The notes below the pieces were generated by a model, which saw nothing but the letters and a program-made list of their open reading frames with translations, did not search any database and had not been told where the DNA came from. Both the position numbers and the translations under genes were made by a program. From Mytilisepta virgata (Eukaryota; Mollusca; Bivalvia; Mytilida; Mytilidae), in assembly GCA_028015205.1 (NCBI GenBank), contig JAPWFG010000024.1, forward strand, positions 744,001-808,000: DNA of 64,000 nt, read 5' to 3'. This document shows positions 13,336 through 24,205 of this stretch, in pieces. The stretch's first letter is position 1, and every line of letters begins with the position of its first letter.

Positions 13336-14224
13336 ATTAACTGAAAATAAAATAGGTCACTAAAAACAATTTATTGACAAAATAAATATTATATTCAAAT
13401 GTATACATTTAGAGTTACGTTTTCAGATATCTTTCAGTTATATTATAAATATATTTACATGTATGTACAAATGCTTTACATAGAGAATATTAAATATTTT
13501 TATTCACTTATGGTTTAATAATGTTTTAAATGAAAAATAATAAAAAAAAAATATCATATTTATATCAACTATATATTAACAGTTAATATTCTATATTATA
13601 CTTTATATTTTTAATGAGTAAATAAAATATTATTACAATTTAACTTATAATTTAACCATTTAACATTGTATATCTGAGGTAGATGTTCAGGTAAATAAGA
13701 ATTTGTCCCGTCAGAGGAACTCTTAATCCCTTGTCTAATTAAATGTTGTTTTAGCCCAGACGTCGTTCGTAGACTACCCCCATGACATGATGTCTTTTGT
13801 TTCAAAGGAGCCGTAATTGTGGCGTAAAGTTTATTTTGCTGACAACTTTATTATTATGATATCAATTTTTGTTAGTATGCCCTAGCTAATTATAATTAGA
13901 TTAAAATAACACGAAAAGGTTTACTGATTTTAAATTTAAAATATAATTTTACAGTTCTGTTATAAAGTTTAATAAATTTCCCATTAAAAAAGTAGATACG
14001 CAAATAAATATTTGTATTTATGAAAAAAGTTTAATGTGGGCCGTTTAATTAAACCGGCTTCTTGTTCATGCTTTTATCATATTTATTTATTTCAAATCAA
14101 AAGAAATTTTTAAATATATTTCACTGCTATTCATATCTGACACAATATTTAATTAATTCGTTTCGTAATATTCCGTTCGTATCTTACAAACATAATTAAT
14201 AGACATCGCACGATCGGAAATTGT

Positions 14225-14365
14225 GTATCTTGTAACGTGCATCGTGTGGTTTGCATGTAACGTGCGAATCGTGCGTGTATCGTGTGAATCGTGTTCGTGT
14301 AACGTGCGAATCGTGTGCGTGTAACGTGCGAATCGTGTGAGTGTGGTTTGGTGCGTTACACGCTC
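14225..14365 (+). repeat. CGTG-rich minisatellite, right array
   Basis: Repeats of GTAACGTGCGAATCGTGTGC type in the same orientation as the left array at 12745-12880. Confidence 0.75.
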
Positions 14366-15082
14366 AACAATCTGTAATACTCTAATTGGGCTATATTACC
14401 CCAATTGGAGTATAATGGTATACCCCAATTGGGGTATCTAGAGACTTTATATCTAGAGTTGTTATTCTTTTATTGTGTATTCGCGCAGCTTTTTTCTCTA
14501 AAAACTTTTTAGGCCCAATTAACTGTCATGAAAATACGATACGGACTAGACAGAATAAAATTGCATTTAAAAGAAACAAGGCAATATTTAAAATCTATTA
14601 TACCCATTTTAGAAGCCATATAAACACTATGATACTTGAATTTATAATAATAATCGTTGTGCAAATGATATCTAAAAATGTCAATATTTGAAATCAATCT
14701 TAAATGCGTCTTCTAAAAATATTTTTGAAACAACTTAAGTGACATACGAAAGTAATTATACACGTAATTTTCAAAGTTTGCTCGGCTTCCAGAGCTAATC
14801 CAATGTCTTTTTTTATTTAAATCATTAAAAAAAACAAAGTAATGATAATTGATTTCAATTTTATTCGAGATAAAAAGATAGAAAATACGAATTATGGTGT
14901 TTGTCCTTTTAATTTACTGTCAACATAAGATGACTAACAATGAAATACATGTATAAGAGTGAACAATATTTGGCATTCACGGAGGGTTGTTTTACTTTTA
15001 AATGGATTAGATTTACACGCAGTAATCTATTACAGTGCAAGTGATCTAATTTTAACAGATCTACAAGCGGTTTTATATTTAA

Positions 15083-17793
15083 AGTGGAACTAAAACGCTT
15101 ATAGAAAGTTATTTTCATTTTATAGTACTAAAAAAACGTATAAAAACGCAAAAAACCCGATGAAATTCGGTAACTTAGTTTTCGAGATATTAGCAAAATA
15201 CTGGCCGATCGTCATTTGCACACCTGAACGATTTGTTAAAAAACTCGAATATTACTAGTCGCCGGAAGTGACGTACTGTGCGGTTCAGATCTTTTACATG
15301 AATAGGTACAGGTCATTTGCAAAGTGAAAGCAGATTCAGTTGATTGTTTATACGTTATTGGTGACAACTATCGATTGACAGTGCTTCTTATATATTCACC
15401 GACACTTGTTTGATGAAACATTGTACTTAATTTAAATCTACAATTCAACAATGGGAAGGAATTGTTCAGTTGCGGGATGCACGGGACATACTCAACACGC
15501 TTTTCCAAAAGATGACCGACAACGTAACTTGTGGGTTCGTTTTGTAAAACTAACCCGTGTGGATTTTACTGTGCCAACTAAACACTCAGCCATATGTTCA
15601 GAACACTTCTCAGAAGAATGCTATGAGGTTGACAGGTTGAGATTCAAGGAGTTATTTGGTTTATCTGCTCATAACGGCAAGAGACTATTGCCAAGTTCAG
15701 TGCCAAGCATTTATCCCAACCAGCATGACCAGTATACATGGTATAGTGACGGTCTGCACCAAAATACTTTTGAAAAAATAATTCTAACATGTCTGATCTT
15801 ATTTGTTTTTATATACCATGCATATGTCTTTATATATACATCAAATTTATGTGTATATATGCACATGTTTGAAAATGAATGCATTATCATAATGTCATTG
15901 TGAGAATAAGCCTACATTAAGCCTATGCAGCCTCTCCTGTTGAATCAAAATTTTATGTATAACTATATTGTACCTTTACATCATACATAGGGTATATTTA
16001 AGGGTATTTTTAGAGTTATCGTGTTTGATTTACACCCCTTCTTTTCAAACCACCACAGTTACCAACATCCTGAACATAGGGCTATTTAAAAATAGTATTA
16101 ATGGAGTAAGTAGAAGGTACATGTAAGGCCGCTTATATCAAATGCAGAGCCTTGACAGGCATGACTTTGAAAAGATGTAGCCAACAAGCTAACATAAGTT
16201 GTAGTACAATAAGAGGCTATTATAGCGAAATGTGAAGCTCCATAAAAAGTTATTCTGGTCCCATGTCCCTCTGAATTTTTTTCTCTTTCTATGAGCATAA
16301 AAGTTATACATTTGTAACCATAATAATTTCAAACATTAAGAGTCTGCTGACTATGGTAAAATAATACAATATAGAACAATACATGTACTTCCATGATATA
16401 ACTACCTCTCTATTTATATAACATGTTCATGATCATAATCCTGATAATGCAGAAAATAATTTGGGTAAAAATGTAGCTTTTTTTTAAAAGACATTCTATT
16501 TCATTAGCAATGTAAAGCTAAAGCAAAGTTTGAATGTCTAATTATTTATTAAAAGAATATGTATTTATTTATTCATTATTTATAAAAAAAAAATATATAT
16601 ATGACACTTCCAATCGTGCAAGAAATTTTAATTTCCCCGTAAATAGTATTAAACACCTGCGAAAATTAAAACTAGTTCATGATATAAAACAAATTAGTAA
16701 ACATGTGGATGGATATTTATCACCTTTAATCCTGGTAATTAAAACAGTTAAAGTTTTAGCACCTATTAATTAACATCCTGTTATCTAGTAATAAAGATCA
16801 AACAAAAGTTTTAATCCCTCCAATCAGGTAAATAACAACTTGGCCATGCACCTACCACCTGTGGAGTAAATCAATATACCGGTAACAAAGTCATTAGAAA
16901 GGTGTTATGAAAACCAGTTTTGACTGGTTTTATAATTCAAATTACACAAAGAGCATAAAGTCCCATAACCAATATTAACCAAATTATAACTCTACAAATG
17001 TGGGAATTATTTTATAAGTTGAATAATTTTTTTTTATTAAATCCATCAAAATCTTTTATTAAAGTTTTAGGTGTACAGTGCAGTTTCTCCAATGATTCTC
17101 TACATATTTTTATTATTACAACAAGGATTGTAAGAAATTACTTATCCCTCTCTACATATATGTCTCTGATTAAACTATTTATATTTTTATAAGAAAATTC
17201 TGAAATTTTATGAATCTGTCAATTCAATAAAAAAAAACACATTACAATTCTACATCAAAATCTATATTACTATTCAGTAACTTATATCACTATTTGTAAA
17301 ACATCTGTTTTAAAACTATCAATTAATATTGTGTCTTATATTTGCTTGTTTAAAAAAATAGTGTTTGTTTTTTATTCCTATAAGATGGTCTTCCATTTGT
17401 ATTTATGTTATACACACCTTTCAAAATATCTTTCACTTTCATTCTTTTTATATATATGTATATGGGGGCATTTATTGAAATTTATTGGCTATACTATTAT
17501 AAATCACTAGCATTGCTGTCTTCATCCATAATATATTCATTCTGGTCAATGTAAACAAGTTCAAGAGTAGCCCGCACTGTACGTCATTTCCGGTCAATTG
17601 GGGTCACTCAGCGAGGAAACCCTGTTTCCGGAAATAGCGCTGATTGGATTTCCCACAGGTAAAAATAATCCAACTTCACTAGCTATTTTCTCCGTTATTA
17701 CTTGACCAAATTTCATCGGGTTTTTTGCGTTTTTATACGTTTATTTAGTACTATAAAATGAAAATAACTTGCTATAAGCGTTTTAGTTCCACT
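15083..17793 (+). mobile_element. Kolobok-like DNA transposon with THAP gene, TTAA duplication
   Basis: Inverted repeats of about 88 bp with very few mismatches begin AGTGGAACTAAAACGCTTAT, and the element is flanked by TTAA at 15079-15082 and 17794-17797. Copy B of the surrounding element has a single TTAA at the corresponding spot (49371-49374), which shows the empty site directly. TTAA duplication plus a THAP-domain transposase is the known profile of the Kolobok superfamily. Only the THAP part is recognisable at 15451. No catalytic domain is evident in the remaining 1.9 kb, so this copy is probably a deleted or decayed, non-autonomous member. Confidence 0.75.
15451..15903 (+). CDS. THAP-domain protein of the Kolobok-like transposon
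   Basis: The first 90 residues form a THAP zinc finger, a DNA-binding module. They carry the C2CH signature Cys5-X4-Cys10, then Cys49-X2-His52, Trp28 in the conserved spacing, and an LPSSVPSIYP stretch that fits the closing AVPTIF-type box. In Kolobok and P-type transposases this domain sits at the N-terminus and recognises transposon ends. After residue 95 the frame becomes low-complexity (Ile, Tyr, Phe rich), so the true exon probably ends earlier or the rest is lost. The ATG at 15451 gives the usual close spacing to Cys5. The gene is inside a TTAA-flanked element, so it is a transposon gene rather than a host regulator. Confidence 0.75.
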   Translation: MGRNCSVAGCTGHTQHAFPKDDRQRNLWVRFVKLTRVDFTVPTKHSAICSEHFSEECYEVDRLRFKELFGLSAHNGKRLLPSSVPSIYPNQHDQYTWYSDGLHQNTFEKIILTCLILFVFIYHAYVFIYTSNLCVYMHMFENECIIIMSL

Positions 17794-17944
17794 TTAACAA
17801 ATAATTTCAGTTCGCGCGTAAAACATTTTTGAATGCGTACAAGTTTTCATCCAAATACCCCAATTGGGGTATACTATTATACTCTAATTGATATTATATC
17901 CCAATTGGTGTATTATATCCCAATTATTGGTTAATTCCGACCTG

Positions 17945-18280
17945 TATATATGTTCTCTAAGCATGGTTATTTATGGTAGGGAAAATACCAGTACCTTACT
18001 GATTATTATTCTCATTCATTTCTACTGGTAACTCCTTTTTTGAACTGAGGGATAAAACTGGAAACCATGACTCTATACCTCTCTGATTTTCTCGGGTCGA
18101 ATTTATTTTATCGTCCTGGTGTTTTTTTTTTTACTTCCACCTTAATATTATTGTTTTTACTCGTTTTCATTACTAAGTAACTTCGAATGATGTTTTTAAT
18201 TTATTCTAAACATTAGTTTGAAATTACTTGGTCGGAATTTTTAATTTTTGGTTTAAATATTTTGATTTGAATCATATATG
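17945..18280. other. Sequence between the nested element and the Ig-superfamily gene
   Basis: No gene or repeat recognised. Further 3' exons of the minus-strand receptor gene could lie here or to the left, but none is identifiable. Confidence 0.35.
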
Positions 18281-18290
18281 TTATACTTAC

Positions 18291-18379
18291 CTTAGAGTAT
18301 TTAACAGTTAATCGATTGTTTTGTTCATCGTTATGTCTTTCTTCTGGCCTCCGTTTTTTCTTCACATTTGTGGATTCAC
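18291..18379 (-). CDS. Ig/FN3 receptor gene, cytoplasmic-tail exon
   Basis: An acceptor TGTATTTCAG just upstream and a donor AAG|GTAAGT bound an 89-nt exon. It begins with two bases completing a split codon (phase 1, matching the preceding transmembrane exon) and ends in phase 0. It encodes about 29 residues, very basic at first (VKKKRRPEERH) and ending LTVKYSK. This fits the juxtamembrane cytoplasmic tail of a type I membrane protein. The reading frame must continue in a further 3' exon that I could not find. Support comes from phase agreement and position after the transmembrane exon, not from homology. Confidence 0.55.
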
Positions 18380-18444
18380 CTGAAATACAACTTTCAACAT
18401 ACATGTACCTACAAATGTATTATGTATATTGCTTTCATCTATTC

Positions 18445-18574
18445 AAGGAATGTTTCCAATTTTTGAACAGGTTATACGATATAACCTGGTTTGGGTCAAT
18501 TTACGCACAATAAACTGGAAAGTGCTTTATGAATGCCGTAAACTGACACAAACCAGGTTATTGAAACATTCCTT
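18445..18574. repeat. Hairpin repeat in intron
   Basis: AAGGAATGTTTC at the left is mirrored by GAAACATTCCTT at the right. Inside, AGGTTATACGATATAACCTGG is itself palindromic, and AAACCAGGTTA recurs again near 18690. Probably a small MITE. Confidence 0.55.
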
Positions 18575-19148
18575 ATTATTTGATTTCTAGACAGAAGTAC
18601 AATGATTCCTCGATTCAAGCATCAATAATGAAATGGGACTGTTTGAATTTATAAGTGGCGGATTAATCCTTTCGTCACAAAAACCAAACCAGGTTATACG
18701 GTATAACCAATGTGCTCTATGCTGTTCAGTCAATCACAATGCAGTATTCTAATATGACGAGCCGCTTTCGCTATAGAAACACAAACGTATTCTATATAGA
18801 ACAATTATTATTGACAAATTCGTACAATGCGTAGTTGACGTGAAGCGTGAAGCACAAAAACTGTTGTATTTTGTTGATAAAAGAAAGTTTCAAAGTAATT
18901 TTCTTCCATCTCACTGAATCTGTCTTGCATATATCGTTTTGCAAACAGCAAAGATCGAAATACAACATCGATAACTGTCACGCGAAAAGAGATGACAGTT
19001 GAAAGTGCGACGTCAAAATCCAAGGTATAACGTCATACATTCAAATGACACCAGATCGGCAGTAAAAAAACGGAAAACCGTACGTTGTACAGGATCTGGA
19101 ACGCTGGTGTTTGCTTTACAATCTTACAAAAATGTAAGGCTCATTTAA

Positions 19149-19530
19149 GGGTCGTCCATAATTGTCAACATTTTTCACGAGTTTACAAAACGTACGCTCG
19201 GGGGGATTGGGTTTCAAATTCATCATTCTTTGCATAAGCTTTAAAATATCAGTATGTCACTTCCGTCGGTATTCCGGAAAATACGGAATACATGCTGGTG
19301 ATATTGACAGAATTCATGATGCTGACACAGCTCTGAACAGTATGTAAGGTAACAAAAAGCCAACAAAGGACAAATCACTAGAGCATGTCAAGATAGTGAC
19401 TTATGCTCTTTACAGCAACAATAAAAAAAATAAATGTTTTAATGTTCACTTTTTGAGGGAGGATGGAAGTTTCCAAAAAAGAGTGCTCTATGTAATCTAG
19501 TGAAAAATGTTGACAATTATGGATGACCCC
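19149..19530. mobile_element. MITE with 31-bp inverted repeats, probable TAA duplication
   Basis: GGGTCGTCCATAATTGTCAA and the following CATTTTTCAC are mirrored by GTGAAAAATGTTGACAATTA and TGGATGACCC. TAA occurs at 19146-19148 and 19531-19533, with one extra C at the right end. This suggests a PIF/Harbinger-type non-autonomous element. It lies in an intron of the Ig/FN3 gene. Confidence 0.65.
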
Positions 19531-19823
19531 TAAAATAATTGACAGACTTAATAGGGGTTTTAAAATCCATTGTTCTTCCCGCTCTTATTGTTGATTGATG
19601 TTTTGAGCTTTACCTTTTTGTCGCTGTTCAAAAGTTTGAATTCTTTGTGTGGGCTTTCACGCCACTGATCATTTCCTTGAGCTTTTACATGGTGTGACAT
19701 GAATTGACTTTTGTACAAACATACAGTAGTCATTATTGCTTTTCTTGTTTTACTGTATATTTTCCTATTCTGTGTCTAGTGTTATACATGAAAAAGTAAA
19801 CAGTAGTTTTTAACATGATGTAC

Positions 19824-19928
19824 CTTTCAGTCCTTTTTTTATTCGTCCAAACAATGCTGAAGTCAGCAAAATAATAACAAGAAAGACGAAACATATCAAC
19901 ACATATAACTGTACTGCACGTAACGAAT
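19824..19928 (-). CDS. Ig/FN3 receptor gene, transmembrane exon
   Basis: A 105-nt exon is bounded by an acceptor ending TTTTTTCACAG and a donor G|GTACAT. It starts and ends in phase 1, so it fits both neighbours. In that frame it reads a single hydrophobic helix, LYVLICFVFLVIILLTSALF, followed by the basic stop-transfer stretch GRIKKGLK. That is the expected layout of a type I membrane protein: ectodomain domains upstream, membrane anchor here, basic cytoplasmic tail next. The exon is too short to appear as a long open frame and was found from splice phase and hydrophobicity. Confidence 0.65.
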
Positions 19929-20495
19929 CTGTGAAAAAAGTAATAATTATATTGTGCAAAATAATTTTACAGACAATTGTCTAGGGAAAAATAAAGAATA
20001 AAAAAAAACAGATGGCAATCACAGAGAAAAATATTGCAAAACATAGACTAAGTTAAATATTCAGGAGTACTGTTAGTTTGTGGTAAATTTGTTCAAATTA
20101 TCATTTTCAAAATAAATAAATTCATCATTAATATCATTGTAACAGTTTCAAATGAGAATGAGGTATTAAAAGAAATCCCAAAGATTGAAGGTTCAACAAT
20201 GCAATTTTTGACACATGACAGGACATAATCTTTACTTATCTGTCCATGACCTAATAATTAAAATCACAACTTATACATTTGTATAAGACAGTTAAAAGGA
20301 ATTCCGTCAACAAAAACTAAAGCTTGATTACGTAATTCGCTTGTCATGTCAATGCGAACACTCATAGAATATGCTTACATGTAACTAAGAGTAACGGCCT
20401 TGGAATAAAAAACTTTTACACATATGAAACAAATCTTTAAGTAAGATGGTCAATTTCTTGCACTGTCGTTAACGGAATATACAGCAAAAACTCAC

Positions 20496-20777
20496 CTTTT
20501 TTGTAAGTTCGTATTCTTATAGTTTCTGTGTAATTGCTCTTTCCCATTAAGTTTTCTGCATGCATATTAACTTCAAATACAGAACCAGGAGGTAAATCAG
20601 AAACGTAAATAACGTTTTGATTTCTTGCTGTGGCTGTTCTCCAATTTGACGTTTCTTTGCAACGATAATTTGCATAAATGGTTTGAGGGAACCCACCATT
20701 GAAACTCTCTTTGAACATTATCTTAAATCCTGAGTTGAATGGTCTGATAGAAATGTCCTTAGGCGGATCTGGTACAT
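20496..20777 (-). CDS. Ig/FN3 receptor gene, fibronectin type III exon
   Basis: The 282-nt exon (94 codons, phase 1-1) begins after TGTTTCAG and ends at G|GTGAGT. It encodes one fibronectin type III domain. The start is DVPDPPKDISIRP, followed by a strand with YRCKETSNWRTAT, the conserved VSDLPPGSVFEV turn-strand (equivalent to the usual L-x-P-x-T-x-Y region), then AENLMGKSNYTETIRIRT. FN3 domains are extracellular beta-sandwich spacers in adhesion molecules and receptors. It sits between the Ig exons and the transmembrane exon, the usual membrane-proximal place for FN3. Confidence 0.8.
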
Positions 20778-21262
20778 CTGAAACACCACAAAACAGCATT
20801 TTATAGAGCAATACATATTATTTTAATCTAGCCAAACACTATAAATTGTGTTTGAAAGCGTTTCCAATGTTATTTCGTGTTAGCTACATCTAATTATATA
20901 TCTAAAAGAAACAAACTTAAATTTATCCATTTTAAAAGCAAAATCAAATTGCATTCATAATAATAATAATCTTTCTGCAAATAACATCATAAAATTCCAA
21001 TATTTGAATTCTATCTTTAACAAGGCTTGCAGAAAAGTAATTTTCGAAGTTGCTTTGTATGAAAGAGAACTCAATTTCTTTTTTTTCTAAAAAAACTAAG
21101 TAGACAAAAACTAAATCATAATAATTGAATTCATTCTCTGAAATGAAAATATATAATAGCGTTTCACGGCTCTTTAAACTTATTGTCATCATACGATGCT
21201 TGACGATGCTTAGCGATGTAACACATGTACAAAGGCATTTGACATTCACAGAGGATGGCTTT

Positions 21263-23024
21263 GTTGCAACGATTATTGAAATAAAAACGCTTAATGAAAT
21301 AAATATTTCAATAACCGGTGACTTTCAACGCTTATTGAAATATTTATTTCATTAAGCGTTGAAATGCAACGCTTAATGAAGTATCACAAATTTATTTCAT
21401 TAAGCGTTGCATCTGTATGTCATAACGCTTAATGAAATAATTTGAGAATATTTTTTTAAGATTACAAGATATTACCTAATATCTCCTTTTAAGTTCTACA
21501 TTTTTATGAAATGACCATTTCACTCACCAGCGCTGAAAACAACATGACTTTGGAGTTTTTAGTGTTATAGTGCTAACATACCTGAAGTAACTGTTCGCAA
21601 TTAATCCAGTCACCCGACTCGGACACATTCTTCTGATTATTCGGGTCATTGATATATCTCCCTAATGCTTTGTGATCTATCATTCATTTGGGTGCATTCG
21701 GATATACTCCCAGGTTAACTTTGGGGTACTGACAGCTCGACCGATAATCTATCTCATGTAATAAAACATTTTCGCATAAGGATATAAAAAGATACACATA
21801 TTTGCGATTAAATGTACTTATGTCATAAAAAGAAACAAAATTGTCTTCAATCAAAGGGCAATAATAATTTACATCAAGTTACTATATAAATTGTTTATCG
21901 CGTATTTCTATGTCTATATCTACGTGCTCAGCAGTACACTAAGACTTAAATTATGGGCAGCACAGATCATCTATGACGTTAAAGACATTTGACTCGACGT
22001 TGATATGAGATGCCCCGAACTTATCGCCGACATCAGAATGTTTTGACCCAACGTTGATAACTTTGATGCAACCTTCCGGTTTAGTTATCAGGTCTACCGC
22101 CGAATAAAAATCGACGAAAACGTAGTTTCAAACGTGATAAATATATTATCTAGCTTTTTCTGCGCATAGATATTGTAAAATATCACCGCTCGACGTAATA
22201 TGAATTATTTTTGCTCGTTCGCTTCGCTCACTCGCTCAAAATGCTTCACATTACGGCTCGCGGCTGATATTTTAAAAGATATCAATATGCAGAAAACCAG
22301 GCCTACTTATTGTCTGGCTTTAGAACGACGCTACTCAAGGTTGCAAATAAGTTCGCGCTGCTGTCAATTGCAGGTCCCTTGTCTGGAACAATGCCGCTAC
22401 CCAAGATTGCAAATAAGTTCGCGAAACTCTCAACTACAGGTCTCTTGTCTCAGACAATAATTTTTCTTACTAAACTGGTTGTAGCACTGTTCTTTACTTT
22501 ATTTAAGATGAAGACTAACTATTTAAAACAGGTCGATTGAATTATATAGTTGATCTGGTACACTATGTAGCTTATCATATGTAAGGTGAGAGTTAATTCC
22601 CGGCTTTATGTATTTGCAAAAGGTGTGCACACAATTCATAGCTTTTATTTCTAATTTATCAGATTGGCAGTTCATTAGTCAGGCTTCCAAAACTAATAAA
22701 ATTGGTATTCACGAAATAGTTGAAAAATATCGAAAGTGGAGTTAAACCCCACTACATTGTATGCTCCAGCCAACCATCAGTAACTAAAGTTATTTCAATA
22801 AGCGTTGGAAATGTACGTCCAGTTTTCCGAGAAACAGCGAAGCCAACGCTTAATGAAATAATTATTTCATTAATGGTTGCAATTGCGCCGTTTAATGAAA
22901 CAATATTTCAATAAGCGTTGCAATTCAACGCTTAATGAAATAAATATTTCAATAAGCGTTGAAAGTCACCGGTTATTGAAATATTTATTTCAATAAGCGT
23001 TTTTATTTCAATAATCGTTGCAAC
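21263..23024. mobile_element. Inverted-repeat element with 8-bp duplication ATGGCTTT
   Basis: Long arms begin GTTGCAACGATTATTGAAAT and end in its inverse CGTTGCAAC. ATGGCTTT flanks the element directly on both sides (21255-21262 and 23025-23032). Arms (about 21263-21440 and 22790-23024) contain nested palindromes made of AACGCTTAATGAAAT and ATTTCAATAAGCGTT, so the element can fold extensively. An 8-bp duplication fits hAT- or P-type transposases; no gene is recognisable inside, so it is non-autonomous. It lies in an intron of the Ig/FN3 gene. Confidence 0.8.
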
Positions 23025-23370
23025 ATGGCTTTACCTTTGAATGGGTTACACGCGTGTGCAGTGTAAGTGTAATATATAATTTTGCCCCCAATCATTTATT
23101 TCATCTATTATGGTTGAATAAAAATGTCATTTTAAATAAATACGTTGACTTCCTATTGTTTATATACAGTTGTATATAAAGACTTCATTTTTATGTCTGA
23201 ATGTCTTGAATATATAGAAATTGCTAAATTTTAGCCAAAAAAAAAAACGAAATTGTTAACACTTTGATCACTTCTATCTACATTCCTTGATCCTATTGTT
23301 GATCTTTTTTATATTGAAGTTACATATACTTTATATTATGCTTTTATCATTTTCAGATTTGTTTATTTAA

Positions 23371-23521
23371 GGATTGACTGTAAGTTTATTTCAGTCTATG
23401 AAGAAATAACCTCAATCAAGTGATGCACACTAAATAACCCGCGTAGCGTCTTATTTGAAAGTGTGCAACATGTGCATTGAGGTTATTTCGAATAGACTGA
23501 AAACAAAATTACTGTCAATCC
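23371..23521. repeat. Hairpin MITE
   Basis: GGATTGACTGTAA and TTTCAGTCTAT with AAATAACCTCAAT and TGCACACT on the left are mirrored in order on the right, ending GTCAATCC. Arms are about 65 bp with small differences. No clear target duplication. Confidence 0.7.
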
Positions 23522-23842
23522 TTCTAATTTAATTCCAACTGTTGTTTTGACGTCTAAAACATCGGGATTCCCTTTAATTGTGTCATAGTAGAAAAGAAAA
23601 TGTAATCTATGACATGATAGACGAAACAATTTGACCAATCAAACGACGCGTTACGTCCAATATTAAATTATATAAAAACATGGAGATCCTCAAAATACAT
23701 CTCAATTTTGCCTCCAAAATTTACCCCATTAACCTCTTTATGGCGTTTTATTAGTCCAGTGTTTAACTACGGTTATTAATCAATTTATTTGACCCGATCG
23801 TGTGGAGCTTATATCGTTATACATGTAACTACGAAACTTTCA

Positions 23843-24093
23843 GGGGCCTCGGTGGCCGAGTGGTCTAGGTAGTTCGTCATGACTACTAATGGTCCTGTCA
23901 ACACTGCGGTTGTAAGTTGGAATCTCACCTGTGGCGGGGTGTTCGACTCCCACCTTAATTGACAAGGATTGCCAATTTTCCTACCGAAGGTCAATGGTTC
24001 TCTCCGGGTACTCCGGCTTCCACCGCCAATAAAAACTGGCCGCCACCAAATATGCTGAAAATGGCGTTTAACCCCAACTAAACAAACAAACAA
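23843..24093 (+). mobile_element. tRNA-derived SINE with 12-bp target duplication
   Basis: The head reads GGCCTCGGTGGCCGAGTGG, matching a tRNA A box of the Leu/Ser type, followed by a B-box-like TGTTCGACTCC. The body contains CCGCCAATAAAAACTGGCCG and the tail is AAATGGCGTTTAACCCCAAC plus an (AAAC)n run. ACGAAACTTTCA flanks it at 23831-23842 and 24094-24105, a clean duplication as made by LINE-driven retrotransposition. The body resembles SINE families I associate with bivalves, from memory. Confidence 0.85.
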
Positions 24094-24205
24094 ACGAAAC
24101 TTTCAATTTCATTAGGGGTGTCAGGTATTCAAATTTATTTTGTTAACAGTTATATGTCCAGTTATAATCAATGACTCATCCATACCCAGTTCTAAAGACA
24201 TTTTT

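Larger units (their letters stand above)
12717..14378. mobile_element. Nested insertion with CGTG-rich minisatellite ends
   Basis: This segment is absent from copy B of the host element. Its ends are weakly inverted: TTGAACGTGTATATCACC at the left, and TTGAGCGTGTAACGCACC read inward from the right. Both ends carry a minisatellite based on AACGTGCGAATCGTGTGCGT, arranged in the same orientation. The AT-rich centre has no recognisable gene. Confidence 0.6.
12679..17944. mobile_element. Inverted-repeat element, copy A, carrying two nested insertions
   Basis: The ends read CAGGTTGGGAATAACC at the left and, inverted, CAGGTCGGAATTAACC at the right. The subterminal zone repeats CCCAATTGGGGTAT palindromes. 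Without its insertions it aligns with copy B (48622-49523), sharing the GTATCTAGAGACTTT, TTATTCTTTTATTGTG and CAAGCGGTTTTATATTTAA segments. Two other elements sit inside it (12717-14378 and 15083-17793), so it is the oldest layer. The 5-bp flanks here (TACAA and TATAT) do not match well; copy B has a clean ACCAA duplication. The superfamily is not recognised. Confidence 0.75.

Noticed and set aside
12700..14370. CRISPR-like array
   Set aside because: The CGTG repeats are degenerate and contiguous, without regular unique spacers, in a eukaryotic sequence.
23809..24093. 94-codon minus-strand frame
   Set aside because: It is the antisense of the SINE at 23843-24093.
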